Shown here: in pieces, positions 8,258-18,199 of the stretch | How the letters are laid out: each line of letters opens with the position of its first letter | How positions within the stretch are numbered: position 1 is the first letter of the stretch | Assembly: GCA_040386595.1 (NCBI GenBank) | Contig: JAZKFE010000055.1 | Coordinates: 16,969 to 80,968, forward strand | Direction: 5' to 3' | DNA from: JAKFVC01 sp040386595 | GTDB lineage: Bacteria; Planctomycetota; Planctomycetia; Planctomycetales; Planctomycetaceae | DNA: 64,000 nt | Program-made: the position numbers and the translations under genes | Notes under the pieces: generated by a model | Databases searched by the model: none | The model's input: only the letters and a program-made list of their open reading frames with translations | What the model was told of the DNA's origin: nothing

Positions 8258-11200
8258 TCAATCGAGGTACAAGAACATATTGCCCGCCAACAGCATTTGA
8301 CTCAGGTCGATCCAGGCGTGGGGGCGGGCGTCGGCTTGGCCGGCGTATTCTTGCACTTGCTGATCGAGAAACCCGGTCAGCACCGTCAGTTGCTCCTGGT
8401 CCGCGGGACGACCTGTGGTGAGGAGCAACGCGGCGCTCAGACGATCGGCTTCATGGGGATATTCGCGCTGCAAGCGTTCTGCCAAATGCTGAGCCCTGAG
8501 GACGGCAAATTCCGAATTCATCAGGCTGAGTGATTGCAGGGGCATCGTGGACCGGCCGCGACGCGTGCTGTTGAACACAATCGACGGAGCGTCGAAGACT
8601 TGCAGCAGGCTGACGACCTGGGTTCGCCGCTGTTGCAGATAGATCGAACGACGATTCGCCTGCGGGTGACTGGTGGGGATTAAGACCTCGCCGTTGGCTT
8701 GGCGTGTCGATGGGACATAGGGGCCCCCTAATTGTGAATCGAGATCACCGCTGACCGCCAGCATGGCATCGCGGATGGCTTCGGCATCCAGGCGTCGGAC
8801 GGGGAATCGCGACAACAAACGGCCATCGGCATCGGACTTCCGCCGAGTCTCATCGGTTGCACTAGACTGCTGATAAGTCGCCGAATTCAGGATCAGGCGG
8901 TGAATGTGTTTGCTGCTCCAGTGAGAACGGACCAGTTCCGCCGCCAGCCAATCGAGCAACTCGGGATGTGACGGGGGAGCTCCGCTGATGCCCAGATTCT
9001 CCGGTGTGGCCACCAGTCCCGTGCCGAAGTGATGTTGCCAGAGGCGATTGACGTGGACTCGCGCTAGTAGACCCGCGGCCCGCGAACCCGGTTGCGTAAT
9101 CCAGTTGGCGAATGCCAGGCGGCGGCCCGTGGTACGAGCGGGATCGGCCGGCGGTTTCACTTCGAAAGGGGCCGTTGGTTCGATCAAGACTTGGAACGGA
9201 GCCGGCTCGGCAACGGGGCCCGCTTCGGCGTAATTGCCGCGGACCAGCAGATGGATGGCGGGCGGAGTCGGCGATACGTCGGTGGCCCAGGCAAGTTTTC
9301 CCGGTCGTTCCTGCCCCAGGCTGGCTCGAGTGTGACGCAGCGTTTCGAGCGGTTTTTGCTGCTCTTTGAGCTCCTGATGGAAGGCGGCAAGCACGTCGGT
9401 GGGCGTCTGAGGCGTGAAGGTCTCGACGAGTACGTTGTCGACGATGAAACTCCGGCCGCAGCAGAATTCAAATCCGCAACCACCATCTGGCAGGTCGGCG
9501 GCCGACAAGGTGATCGACTTGTCTTCCGCCAAGCCATCACACAGATGTTCGAGCAGGAATTTTCCCTCACCCTGATTCGTAATCCGGACGCCGTAGTTGT
9601 GACCAGCGGTGTAGCCGGTGGTCCCAATCGATCCGGCGGCCCGCATGTCGTCGCCGGGGTAATCCACATGCACGGCCGAGCTGCCGCCGGGATTGCCGTC
9701 GATCAGGATGTTGCCCCCTTTGAGATCAGTGGTATCGTTGTAGTCGTGCAACGCGATGTAGTAACCGATCCGTTCGGCCGATTTGCCGTCGGGCGTTAAC
9801 TTCGTATCGATCAGATCGAACGTGACCTGAATCACGCCCCCCGTGGCTTCCGGGGTCCAGTCGAAGACCCCTTTGGTGGAGAGTCCGCTGCTGCCGTTGG
9901 TTCCCCCTTCAATGATCTGCAGGTGGCCATTTTGGACCAGCTGGCCGGGGGGCGTCGCCTGGTTCAATTGCACGGGAACTTTTCCCGCCGGCACGGTGTC
10001 ACCGGGGGCCGTATTGCTCCACAGGGGCAACGAAGCCACGGCATCTTCAAAGTTGTCTTCGAGCAGAACCTGTCCCCGAGGGCGATGTGTTTTCAACCAT
10101 TTTTGGAGTTCGGTTTGTTGTTGGGCAATCTGTTTGTCCAGATCTTGGGTCCGAGTTTGCCACGCGGTGAACTCACCGGGGAGTGAGGCATAGACCGTGC
10201 GTTCGTTGGGTTTTTTCCAGGCTTGCGGCGAGAACACCCCCGAGAGCAGGGCTTGGAACGAGTAATAGTCGCGCTGGGTAATCGGTTCGAATTTGTGGTC
10301 GTGGCACTTCGCGCATTGGACCGTCATCCCCAGCAGCGAGGCCGACAAATTCTGCATCGACGACTCCAGAGCCGTGTAACGATCAATGCGAACTTCATCG
10401 TCATTGCCGTCGCTCTCGCCGCTGCCGTCCTGCCCGTTGCGGATGTAGTGCGTGGCCTCTAACAGTTCGATGGCCTCGGGCGAGGCATCCTGGTCGGGGG
10501 TGAAATTGGCGAGTTCATCGCCGGCCAGCTGCTGGCGAATAAACTGATCGTACGGCAGGTCTCGGTTGAGAGCCCGGACCACCCAGTCGCGATAGCGATA
10601 GGCCAGGGGGCGATCACTGTCGGCGTTAAAATAGCCATTGGAATCGGCGTAGCCCGCGGCATCCAGCCAGACCTTGCCCAGGCGTTCGCCGTAGTGGGGC
10701 GAGTCCAAATACTGGTCGACGATCTTCGAGTACGCGTCTGTACTGTGGTCGTTGATGAAGGCCGCAATTTCTGCCGGGCTGGGGGGCAGGCCGGTCACAT
10801 CGAAGGTGACTCGTCGTAGCCGCGCATGGCGATCAGCCAGCGGCGACAGGCTCAGCCCCTGGGCTTCCAGTTTGGCCTGGATGAAATCGTCGATCGGATT
10901 CACGCCGCCCGCCCGGTTTTTAACCGTCGGCAACGCTGGAGCAACTAGCGGCTGAAAGGCCCAGTGGGCTTCCGGGGTGGAGTTCGTCGCCTTCGCTGGC
11001 AGCCCCGGGGCACCGGCAATGATCCACGCCTTAATGAGCGATTTTTCCTTGTCGGTCAGCGGCATCTCGGGCGGCATTTCGTCCGACTCAATCCGCTGCC
11101 ACAACAGGCTCGCCGCGATGTCGTGCGGGACGAGGGCCGGACCCTGCTTGCCACCCCGGGCGACGGCACCGGCGATGCTGAGGTCCAGCTTCCCTTCATG

Positions 11201-11350
11201 CTTGGCGGGGCCGTGGCATTTGACGCATTGCTGCTTCAGCAAGGGCGCGATGTCACGTTCGTAACTGGGGGGCTCGGCAGCTTGGACCAGTCCGCTAGCC
11301 AGCGTCCCCGTCAGGACGATTAAGAAACCGCGCCAGTGACTCCCTCGCAT
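8258..11350 (-). CDS. PSCyt1/DUF1549/DUF1553 (PSD1-type) secreted protein
   Basis: This 1,030-aa protein has the architecture abundant in Planctomycetota. A signal peptide (residues 7-25) is followed by a PSCyt1 heme domain with CVKCHG (C42, C45, H46). The DUF1549 domain, from about residue 145, includes FDVTGLPPSPAE and ends near CAKCHDHKFEPITQ (~346). A ~250-residue insertion looks like a concanavalin-like lectin fold (FDLIDTKLTPDG, GYYIALHDYND). The C-terminal DUF1553 domain includes RVHVNRLWQHHFGTGLV and later RSIYLQQRR. Its function is not established; a role in periplasmic polysaccharide breakdown has been suggested for the group. ATG 11350 is chosen over 11428 because GGGAG stands 7 bases upstream and the signal peptide begins at once. 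No DUF1501 gene is adjacent, although that pair is the usual arrangement. Confidence 0.92.
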   Translation of the reverse strand: MRGSHWRGFLIVLTGTLASGLVQAAEPPSYERDIAPLLKQQCVKCHGPAKHEGKLDLSIAGAVARGGKQGPALVPHDIAASLLWQRIESDEMPPEMPLTDKEKSLIKAWIIAGAPGLPAKATNSTPEAHWAFQPLVAPALPTVKNRAGGVNPIDDFIQAKLEAQGLSLSPLADRHARLRRVTFDVTGLPPSPAEIAAFINDHSTDAYSKIVDQYLDSPHYGERLGKVWLDAAGYADSNGYFNADSDRPLAYRYRDWVVRALNRDLPYDQFIRQQLAGDELANFTPDQDASPEAIELLEATHYIRNGQDGSGESDGNDDEVRIDRYTALESSMQNLSASLLGMTVQCAKCHDHKFEPITQRDYYSFQALLSGVFSPQAWKKPNERTVYASLPGEFTAWQTRTQDLDKQIAQQQTELQKWLKTHRPRGQVLLEDNFEDAVASLPLWSNTAPGDTVPAGKVPVQLNQATPPGQLVQNGHLQIIEGGTNGSSGLSTKGVFDWTPEATGGVIQVTFDLIDTKLTPDGKSAERIGYYIALHDYNDTTDLKGGNILIDGNPGGSSAVHVDYPGDDMRAAGSIGTTGYTAGHNYGVRITNQGEGKFLLEHLCDGLAEDKSITLSAADLPDGGCGFEFCCGRSFIVDNVLVETFTPQTPTDVLAAFHQELKEQQKPLETLRHTRASLGQERPGKLAWATDVSPTPPAIHLLVRGNYAEAGPVAEPAPFQVLIEPTAPFEVKPPADPARTTGRRLAFANWITQPGSRAAGLLARVHVNRLWQHHFGTGLVATPENLGISGAPPSHPELLDWLAAELVRSHWSSKHIHRLILNSATYQQSSATDETRRKSDADGRLLSRFPVRRLDAEAIRDAMLAVSGDLDSQLGGPYVPSTRQANGEVLIPTSHPQANRRSIYLQQRRTQVVSLLQVFDAPSIVFNSTRRGRSTMPLQSLSLMNSEFAVLRAQHLAERLQREYPHEADRLSAALLLTTGRPADQEQLTVLTGFLDQQVQEYAGQADARPHAWIDLSQMLLAGNMFLYLD

Positions 11351-11514
11351 CCGGATCTCCCACCGTTGGTTTGAGCCAGTGTGGCCACCCCCGACGATCC
11401 GAGATCGCGAAGCTTGGGCACTCTGCATACATCAAATGATACCAACGTGAGAACCCGTGAGCATCTCCGAACGCAGTTTCCCGGAATCTCTTCGTGAACA
11501 TCGACGCAGTCGAT

Positions 11515-11546
11515 GGGTAGCCCAGATTCTCGAATCTGGGCTACCC
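11515..11546. repeat. Perfect 32-bp palindrome GGGTAGCCCAGATTC
   Basis: Two perfect 15-base arms (GGGTAGCCCAGATTC and its complement) are separated by TC. The element sits between the PSD1-type gene start and the end of the NuoM-like gene. An imperfect copy is at 5844-5874. Confidence 0.9.
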
Positions 11547-11600
11547 CGCAGCGACTACGTCGATGCGGCGAACATGCCTGGAATGTGCTTCCGAACGCGA

Positions 11601-13091
11601 TTACTTGTGCCCTTTTTCCGGCTCATGCTCGTGATGGGCATCCTCATCATGGGGCACGTCTTCGTCGAGCATTTCCATTTCCACCGGGGGGCTACCAGAG
11701 ACCCCTTCGCGTTCGTGGAGCAGTTCGGCCGCCGCGTGATAGCGTGATTTCACATTCGTCTGCGGGGCCAGCCCGCCCACCATCAACAACGCTGCCAGCA
11801 CGATGACGGCGAAACGTTCCCGCGGACTGATCTGCAGCGAGACCGACGAGGTATACCGGGTTCCTGTGAACAGCTGGAAATAGGTCTGCATCATCCCAAT
11901 GCCATTCAAGGCGGCGGCCAGAACGACGGCGATCCCAATATAGGGATAGGCTTCGACGACACCATCGACGAGCAGTTCGGTTCCCACAAAGCCCAACGTG
12001 CCCGGGAAACCGACGCTAGCGAGACCCGTGAGTAGAAAACACACCGCGAGCGCTGGGGCGTGTTCATACAACCCTTTAAAATCGGTCAACGACAGTCGGC
12101 CGCGACGCGATTCGAGGGCTCGTAGCGTCAGTCCAAATCCACCCAGCGACAGGCCGATCGACAGCCAGACGCACAGGGCTCCGGTCAGCGCGGTGGGGGT
12201 CACAATTTCCAAGCCCATTAGCACAAAGGCCGAATGGCTGAGGAACAAATAACAGAAATAGCGTCGGGCTTCGCGTTGCACAAGGGCCATGCCCGAAGCA
12301 TACACCGCGGTAAACAACGAGATTAAACCAATGCTGCGGAGCACCCAGTCGGGGGCAATGGGTAAGACCAGTCGCACTGCCGCATAGGCCCCCGCGATTG
12401 GCGTGACAAACAACAGGGCCGTGCCGAACGTCGCATGTTCGAACAGGTCGGACATCCACAGATGAAAGGGGGCAATGCCACTGCGGATAAAAATCGCCAG
12501 CAGCAGCGGGATGATGGCCCACAGCGAATGCACTCGTTGTTGGTCTCCCCCTTCCAGATCGACGAACCGCCAGCCGACAATCATCAGGACGATGAACAGG
12601 CCCATGTGCAGCGCGAAGACACGAATTGGCTTGCGGCGGTGGATTAGCTCTAGCAAGGGGGGAATGGTTCCGAGGCTCAGCAGGGCGATAATACCCCATG
12701 GCTCTTTGCAGCTGAACGTGGCCAGCACGATGGCTTCGGACAGCAGGGTTAAGGCGAACGAAAACCGCCGGATCTTGGTGCGTAACGTGGCCAGTGCCGT
12801 CAGAAAGTACAGCAACGCGACCAGCGGGAGCAACGGCGCGCTGAGCTGATCAATAATCAGGACTTCGTGGCCGAAGATGTACGTCATCAAATGCCAGCAG
12901 TCATCGGCTTCCACGACGTGCAATTCGTGGAAGTCGAGCCAGGCACCAATCGTCGACGCCAATGCGATCCCTGAAAAGCCGAGGGCCCACCGACGCGCTT
13001 CATCCGAGTCGCGCAAGCGGGAAACCACGAGCGCGCCAATCAAAGAGACTAGAATCGATGCTTCCAGCCAGGGTAAGTGCAAATCGGTCAT
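11601..13091 (-). CDS. NuoM/N-like proton-conducting membrane subunit of a DAB-type locus
   Basis: The 496-aa polytopic membrane protein belongs to the proton-conducting transporter family (NuoL/M/N, Mrp antiporter subunits). It has about 13 hydrophobic segments and family signatures such as RSGIAPFHLWMSDLFEHATFG and LTGLASVGFPGTLGFVGTELL. The C-terminus is a His/Glu/Asp-rich tail ending EHEPEKGHK, which may bind metal. ATG 13091 overlaps the stop of the preceding gene by 4 bp (ATGA), so the two are translationally coupled. As third gene after dabA and a NuoL-like gene, it probably forms part of the same membrane complex. A stand-alone Nuo function is unlikely because no other complex I genes are present. 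Confidence 0.82.
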   Translation of the reverse strand: MTDLHLPWLEASILVSLIGALVVSRLRDSDEARRWALGFSGIALASTIGAWLDFHELHVVEADDCWHLMTYIFGHEVLIIDQLSAPLLPLVALLYFLTALATLRTKIRRFSFALTLLSEAIVLATFSCKEPWGIIALLSLGTIPPLLELIHRRKPIRVFALHMGLFIVLMIVGWRFVDLEGGDQQRVHSLWAIIPLLLAIFIRSGIAPFHLWMSDLFEHATFGTALLFVTPIAGAYAAVRLVLPIAPDWVLRSIGLISLFTAVYASGMALVQREARRYFCYLFLSHSAFVLMGLEIVTPTALTGALCVWLSIGLSLGGFGLTLRALESRRGRLSLTDFKGLYEHAPALAVCFLLTGLASVGFPGTLGFVGTELLVDGVVEAYPYIGIAVVLAAALNGIGMMQTYFQLFTGTRYTSSVSLQISPRERFAVIVLAALLMVGGLAPQTNVKSRYHAAAELLHEREGVSGSPPVEMEMLDEDVPHDEDAHHEHEPEKGHK

Positions 13092-14479
13092 AGCAGTTCT
13101 TCCAGCGGTCCAGAAGCCGTCTCGGCCCGGTCGGATTCGCGGGATTTCCCTCCAGTTAAGAGATCCGTCGAACGGCGTTCCATTCCATCGCACCACGTGA
13201 AAACACGTCGGAACGGAGCCACGATGTAGTCATTAAGAAACGAATCGAGATAACCGCGTTCGATGGCGAAGCGATACAACCAGATGCGAGTACGTTCCGA
13301 GAGCATGCGTTCCCAGAAGCCGGGCATCCTGGGCAACCGTTCGCCAATCGCGTTTTCGAGAATGCGGCGATCTTGCAGCAGCGTAGGGGCACGCACAAAT
13401 TGCAGCGTTCGCAAGCAGGCATGGCCCAGGATGTGGACCAGGGCGATATATCGCAGCCCCAAACCGATTTCAGCGACAATAATGCCGACCTGCGTCAGCG
13501 AGGCAAAACAGAGTGCCGATTTGATATCTGTTTGGGCGTGTCCGGCCAGGGCCGCATAGACGGCAGTCGTCAGTCCCAGCAGCACCACAACCACACATAG
13601 CAGCGGCGACAGCTGCAGAATCGGACTGACTCGCAGCAGCAAAAACGCTCCCAGGTGGACTGACAATGCCCCGTAAAACACGGCACTAGAAGGAGTAGGG
13701 CCTTCCATCGCTCGTGGTAACCAGCCCGAAAACGGGACCAGCGCCGATTTACCCGCGGCGGCAGCTAACAGCAACAAACCGACCAGCAGCGCTTCGTAAC
13801 CGGAGATCGCCGCCTTGCCGTCAGGCCAAGGGGCTGTTCCCAAAAACTTATCGAAGTCGCCACCGCTGACGAGGTGATGTAAGACCACAGACGCGATTAA
13901 CAATGCGGCGTCCGAAAATCGATACACCACCCAAACCCGTAGGCCATTCCGGACCGGTGCCGGTCGTTCATGGAAGAAGGCGACCAACAGTGCGGACGAG
14001 AGTCCGACCATTTCCCAGCCCGAGAACAACGTTTCAATCGTTCCCGACAGCGACGTGACAATCATGCCCAGCAGGAACAACGAATAGAGCACAAAGAAGC
14101 GATTGTAGCCCGGTTCACGATGCATATAGCGTGACGCAAACGCACCGATCGTTCCGCACAATACAAATGTCAAGATCGCGAACGGAACAGACAGTCGGTC
14201 AAACTCGAACTTCACCACAAAGTGGTAGTCGGGAATGTGCACCCACGTGCCGAGGTTAATGGGTACATGTCGCCGACCGAGCCCCAGCATCATTCCCAGG
14301 ATCGCGACGGAGGCGATCAGTCCGATCACGATGGCCGTTTGGGAACAGCGTGAAATGGTTCGTTCTGTGAGGGGGCGCTGCCTCAGCAGGGTGGATAGCC
14401 CCAGTGTGGCAAACAGAACTGCGGGTGCACCGACCACACACAGCCCCAATAGATGAAAAATGAGATCGTAACTCAACAT
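13088..14479 (-). CDS. dabB: DabB-like NuoL-family membrane subunit
   Basis: This 463-aa protein is a NuoL-like proton-conducting subunit with signatures FSGWEMVGLSSALLVAFFH (near 150-170) and KSALVPFSGWLPRAMEGPTP (near 245-264). These are the conserved lysine-containing helices that carry protons in the family. Its C-terminal ~110 residues are soluble and charged. It is followed with a 4-bp ATGA overlap by a second, NuoM-like gene and preceded 66 bp upstream by dabA. In characterised DAB systems DabB forms the ion-coupled membrane part driving vectorial CO2 hydration by DabA; the same role is inferred here from linkage. The symbol rests on that context. Confidence 0.82.
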   Translation of the reverse strand: MLSYDLIFHLLGLCVVGAPAVLFATLGLSTLLRQRPLTERTISRCSQTAIVIGLIASVAILGMMLGLGRRHVPINLGTWVHIPDYHFVVKFEFDRLSVPFAILTFVLCGTIGAFASRYMHREPGYNRFFVLYSLFLLGMIVTSLSGTIETLFSGWEMVGLSSALLVAFFHERPAPVRNGLRVWVVYRFSDAALLIASVVLHHLVSGGDFDKFLGTAPWPDGKAAISGYEALLVGLLLLAAAAGKSALVPFSGWLPRAMEGPTPSSAVFYGALSVHLGAFLLLRVSPILQLSPLLCVVVVLLGLTTAVYAALAGHAQTDIKSALCFASLTQVGIIVAEIGLGLRYIALVHILGHACLRTLQFVRAPTLLQDRRILENAIGERLPRMPGFWERMLSERTRIWLYRFAIERGYLDSFLNDYIVAPFRRVFTWCDGMERRSTDLLTGGKSRESDRAETASGPLEELL

Positions 14480-14545
14480 GTTACCCGTTTGTTATAGACG
14501 CCCGATTCGGGGAATTTTTGGATGCGGCCTGGAACTGTGGCAGTA

Positions 14546-17500
14546 TCAGCCTTCGATCGCGGCGAACGACAGGTTCTCGCGCCAGCCGCGATACCAGTCG
14601 GTAGAGGACGCCGCTTTCGGCAGTTCGCTGGATTGCGGTTGGTAGTCTTGAAATTCCCCATGGCGGAAAATCTGGATCCGCGAAGAATTCGGATCCAGCA
14701 ACGCCATTTTGATCCAGTCGTGCCGAACCAGCTTCCCAATCACGGGGTTGCGATCCATCAACTGCAGCATCGTTTGAGGTGTGGCTTCCACGACGAACAG
14801 CAGCCGCACGGGTTCGTGGATTTCGACCATCTGCCAGGGGAGCCCCGTTCGCAGATCGCTGGCCGCTCCATCCATCACGCCGAGTAACGCGGAGACGTTA
14901 TGCGGCAACTTGGTGCCGGAGCCCCAGCCGTAGGAATCGACGTAGGAGAAGTAGTATTCCAGATTGATACCGGCACAGACCGGAACCGCGGCACCCATGA
15001 TCCGGGCCAGGATGGAACTCTCGGCGTCATCCTGAGTTGGATCGTAGGACGTCAGAAAGGCCCGTCGATCGAGGTACAGCCCTTGGGTGCGCGAACGTCG
15101 GCCAATGATACAGATGGCATTGGACGCATGGCCGCATTCCGGGCGTGTTTGCGCCAGGTCTTCGGCTCGTCCTTCGACATGTCGACGAGCGTTCGGGAAG
15201 GACATGGTCAGCGGTGCCGAAATGAATCGGCGGCAGCGTTCATGGGCATTGCGATCGCACGTGTCCGAAATAATGCGAGTGGCTTCTTCGAAATCTTTGC
15301 GATGCGTTTCCGGGATACTGCCAGTATCGAACAGCGTCACTTCATCGTTGCAGGTATTGTGGAATCCACCGATAAAGATCGTATCTTCGGGGATGTTGAT
15401 GCCCCGTGGTACCAGCAATTCGCGGACTCGCGGGTCATTCAGAATTTGAGCAAACGCCCGGCCATTGGGGCCACCCGGCGTCCCACCGCAAGCGCCGCAA
15501 TCATAGGCTGATTTGTGCGGGTTATTGAGGCTGTTGGAGCCGTGTCCGAGCGAAATCACCAGCCGGGCGAACTTCTCGATGAGGCCGATTTCTCGCAGCA
15601 CTTTTTCCGCGATATTGGTCATTTCTGCCAGAGAAAAACCAATGGAGGCCGCTTCTGGACCCGGCGTACTCTCGGACCGTTCCAATTGCAATTCGGTCAA
15701 CTGCGGCGCCCGGACCAGTCCACTGGCCGAGCGGCGGATATTCGCGGTCAGGCGGGGAAACAAAATGCGGGCGAGCAAGGGAATGGAAGCCAACACACCG
15801 ACACCCGCTGCCAGCAGGGCACCACCGGCAAAACCGCGGGTACCGACATGGAACTGGTGCGTGGCGTTGCCCAGTAATCGTCGGGCTTTGGCTCGCTGAC
15901 GGCTGGTTTGCTCCAGACTATCCGCAACATTCTCGACCACCCAATGCTGCGGGCGGATGACCACCGGGCACAACGGCACGAAGTGGGCGTCGGCGAGTCC
16001 TTTATAGTACATGGCGATGCTGTAGAAGCCGGCCGTACTGTAGGTTTCCACGTCCGGAGCGATTTCTTCCAGATGGCGCCGGAATGATTCTTCTCGCTCA
16101 TCCAGGCAGAAAATCGCCTGAAACTTGGCCGTGGGAATCCGGTCGGTACTGCGACGAGATTGAATGGACAGCGCGTCGAGCGTTTGCGTGTGAAAGCGGA
16201 ACTCATAAGCCTGATGAAACAGCCGTCGCCGTTCCATGACCGAAAACGCTTCGATTTCTTCGACCAGTTTCGACCATTCCGGCTTGGTTAAGCGGTGCAG
16301 GTCTTCCGGCAGCCATCCCAGGATTTGAGCCAGTTGGAAGACTTGGAAGGCGCGCTGGTCGATGCTGAGGGGCGGGTGTTTCTCGATCCGCGACTTCGCG
16401 GCATGTCGCAATTGGCTCAGCGGGCCTTTGAAATCCAAGGCTTCCGCGGCGGCGTGCCGGAGTGCCAGACGTTCTAAAACCAGGCGAATGGCCAGGAATT
16501 CGAGCATGCTCCCTTCGGGAATGGGATGAGTCACACGGTCGCCGCGGGTCTCGATCTGCAGCAACATTCCGGCCCAGCCGCGTAATGCCAGCAGGGTGGA
16601 AGCCAGGTACTCTTCCCATTCCGCTTCCGCGACACCGAGCTCCTGGAGGGACTCGAGGATCGATTCCAGCGGCCCGATATTATTGTCGCCCAGGCGTTTG
16701 AGTTCCTTAGGCAAGTCTTCCAGCCAGGTGTCAGGTGGTCCGTTGGGCTGTTCGTACAGGATCATAAAGGCGCGATAGAAGCCGAGTGCCCGGTGGGGCA
16801 TCCGCCAGTTCGAAAAACCTTGATCGAGGAACGACGCGCAGACTCGAATCAGGATCTCATGAATCTGGGGATCGATGTCGACAGTGGTCGCCCGCAGCAG
16901 CAGATCACGGTGGCGGATCGATTCGGGGGGAGGTGGGGTGAAGTTGTGCAACCCGTGCACTCCTTCCCGACAGACGCGCCACAGAACCTGCAACGTGAAC
17001 GCTTCCCACGTTTCGTCGTTCCAGGTTTCGATCGATGATTCGCCGAAATGCCGCAGCAAATCGGCGAGCATCTCATGAATCCGCCGCCCCGACTTGGGGT
17101 CGGCTGCGAGGAGTGGATGGTTGCGGGTCGAGCCCCGCACATCGCGCATGATCCAATGTCGGGTCTTGCCGATCAGTGCTGAGCGTGTCGCGGCGGGAAC
17201 TTCCTGGCGAATGTGTCGCAGCGCATCCGTTTCCGCGATGAACCACCGCAACTCGGCATCGGGGCCCGAGTGGAGCCGGTTTTCCAGCATCGCCAGTCGC
17301 AAGTCGAACCGCGTGCCAACCGACAAGATCGGCTCATCGGCACGGGCTCCCAAGTCATCTCGCAGGACGGTTCGCAGGTCGCCTGGCAAAATGCGTCCTC
17401 GGGCCAGTTCGGCGCGGTACCGTTCTTTACTGAGATACGGCTGGCAGCCAAAAATCCGCGAGCCCTTTTGGACGGCCTCATCAAACGTGAGGTCTTCGAA

Positions 17501-17701
17501 GGCATGCAGTGTGTTGTGATGGATGAAGACCGTAATCGGTCCCTGTGCGGGAAGCAGGTGCCCCGCGTGGTCGATCGCATGTTGCAAGTTGTGCAGAAGC
17601 GTTTCCCGGTCAGACGCACTGACCACGGGGGGCGGTTCGGTAAGAGTGTCGTGCACGGCAACTGCTTTATGCTGCGAGGGTGACAGACAAGCCTGGCGCA
17701 A
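14546..17701 (-). CDS. dabA: DabA-like inorganic carbon transporter subunit (DUF2309)
   Basis: The 1,051-aa protein is a UPF0753/DUF2309 member. In Halothiobacillus DabA, zinc is held in a carbonic-anhydrase-like site by Cys351, Asp353, His524 and Cys539. Here the equivalents are visible with the same spacing: C532 and D534 in FCLDEREESF, H720 in LGHGSNS and C735 in YDCGACGG. The protein is mostly soluble; a Gly/Ala-rich hydrophobic stretch near 622-646 may touch the membrane. The start at 17701 is a Met, with alternatives just downstream. It leads a minus-strand operon with two NuoL/M-like genes, supporting a CO2/bicarbonate accumulation role. No carboxysome or RuBisCO gene is in the window, so it may supply bicarbonate for anaplerotic carboxylation. 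Confidence 0.93.
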   Translation of the reverse strand: MRQACLSPSQHKAVAVHDTLTEPPPVVSASDRETLLHNLQHAIDHAGHLLPAQGPITVFIHHNTLHAFEDLTFDEAVQKGSRIFGCQPYLSKERYRAELARGRILPGDLRTVLRDDLGARADEPILSVGTRFDLRLAMLENRLHSGPDAELRWFIAETDALRHIRQEVPAATRSALIGKTRHWIMRDVRGSTRNHPLLAADPKSGRRIHEMLADLLRHFGESSIETWNDETWEAFTLQVLWRVCREGVHGLHNFTPPPPESIRHRDLLLRATTVDIDPQIHEILIRVCASFLDQGFSNWRMPHRALGFYRAFMILYEQPNGPPDTWLEDLPKELKRLGDNNIGPLESILESLQELGVAEAEWEEYLASTLLALRGWAGMLLQIETRGDRVTHPIPEGSMLEFLAIRLVLERLALRHAAAEALDFKGPLSQLRHAAKSRIEKHPPLSIDQRAFQVFQLAQILGWLPEDLHRLTKPEWSKLVEEIEAFSVMERRRLFHQAYEFRFHTQTLDALSIQSRRSTDRIPTAKFQAIFCLDEREESFRRHLEEIAPDVETYSTAGFYSIAMYYKGLADAHFVPLCPVVIRPQHWVVENVADSLEQTSRQRAKARRLLGNATHQFHVGTRGFAGGALLAAGVGVLASIPLLARILFPRLTANIRRSASGLVRAPQLTELQLERSESTPGPEAASIGFSLAEMTNIAEKVLREIGLIEKFARLVISLGHGSNSLNNPHKSAYDCGACGGTPGGPNGRAFAQILNDPRVRELLVPRGINIPEDTIFIGGFHNTCNDEVTLFDTGSIPETHRKDFEEATRIISDTCDRNAHERCRRFISAPLTMSFPNARRHVEGRAEDLAQTRPECGHASNAICIIGRRSRTQGLYLDRRAFLTSYDPTQDDAESSILARIMGAAVPVCAGINLEYYFSYVDSYGWGSGTKLPHNVSALLGVMDGAASDLRTGLPWQMVEIHEPVRLLFVVEATPQTMLQLMDRNPVIGKLVRHDWIKMALLDPNSSRIQIFRHGEFQDYQPQSSELPKAASSTDWYRGWRENLSFAAIEG

Positions 17702-18199
17702 GACGATGTATGACTGGCTGAGATTTCAGTATACGAATTCTAGCAAGGCAAACGTCTAACGCCGAGGGAGGCCTGAGGAATCGGAAGGACCGTGCATGGT
17801 GCCGATTTTCAAATAGGGATGTCTGGCATCGAGTACAAAGCCAGACAAGTTCGATTCCATGCATGGGGTGGGCTTCGTGGCTCCAGACGGTTGCGCGAAC
17901 CGCCAAGTGCTCTACAGCGTTCTACGCGCTACTCGGCCCTATCGCCAAGGTCAACGGGATTACAATCCAGTTATGTTTCATAACCACTAGGTAGAAGAGC
18001 AGATGTGTTGCGTCACTATTTTTGGATCGAGCCTGGAATCCTGATCAAACTCCTGGACAGTCTGGTCCGTAAAATCGTTCGCCGAGCGAGTTTGGGAGAT
18101 TGTCTGGAGCCGGATGGAGTGATGCAAATCCGGAATATGTGGGCTCCCACGAAGTCGCAGCACAAGAAGTCGAGATCTCTTGAAAAATTGCTGTGAAAA
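17702..18199. other. Intergenic region upstream of the dab operon
   Basis: About 500 bp lie between the end of the STM4011-like gene and the dabA start. They should hold the dab promoter and the end of the downstream operon. No gene, RNA family or strong hairpin was recognised. Confidence 0.4.

Noticed and set aside
9092..9799. 235-codon plus-strand frame
   Set aside because: It is antisense to the DUF1549/DUF1553 gene and shows no motif.
11601..14479. Fragment of respiratory complex I
   Set aside because: Only two NuoL/M-like genes are present and they follow dabA; the remaining nuo genes are absent.
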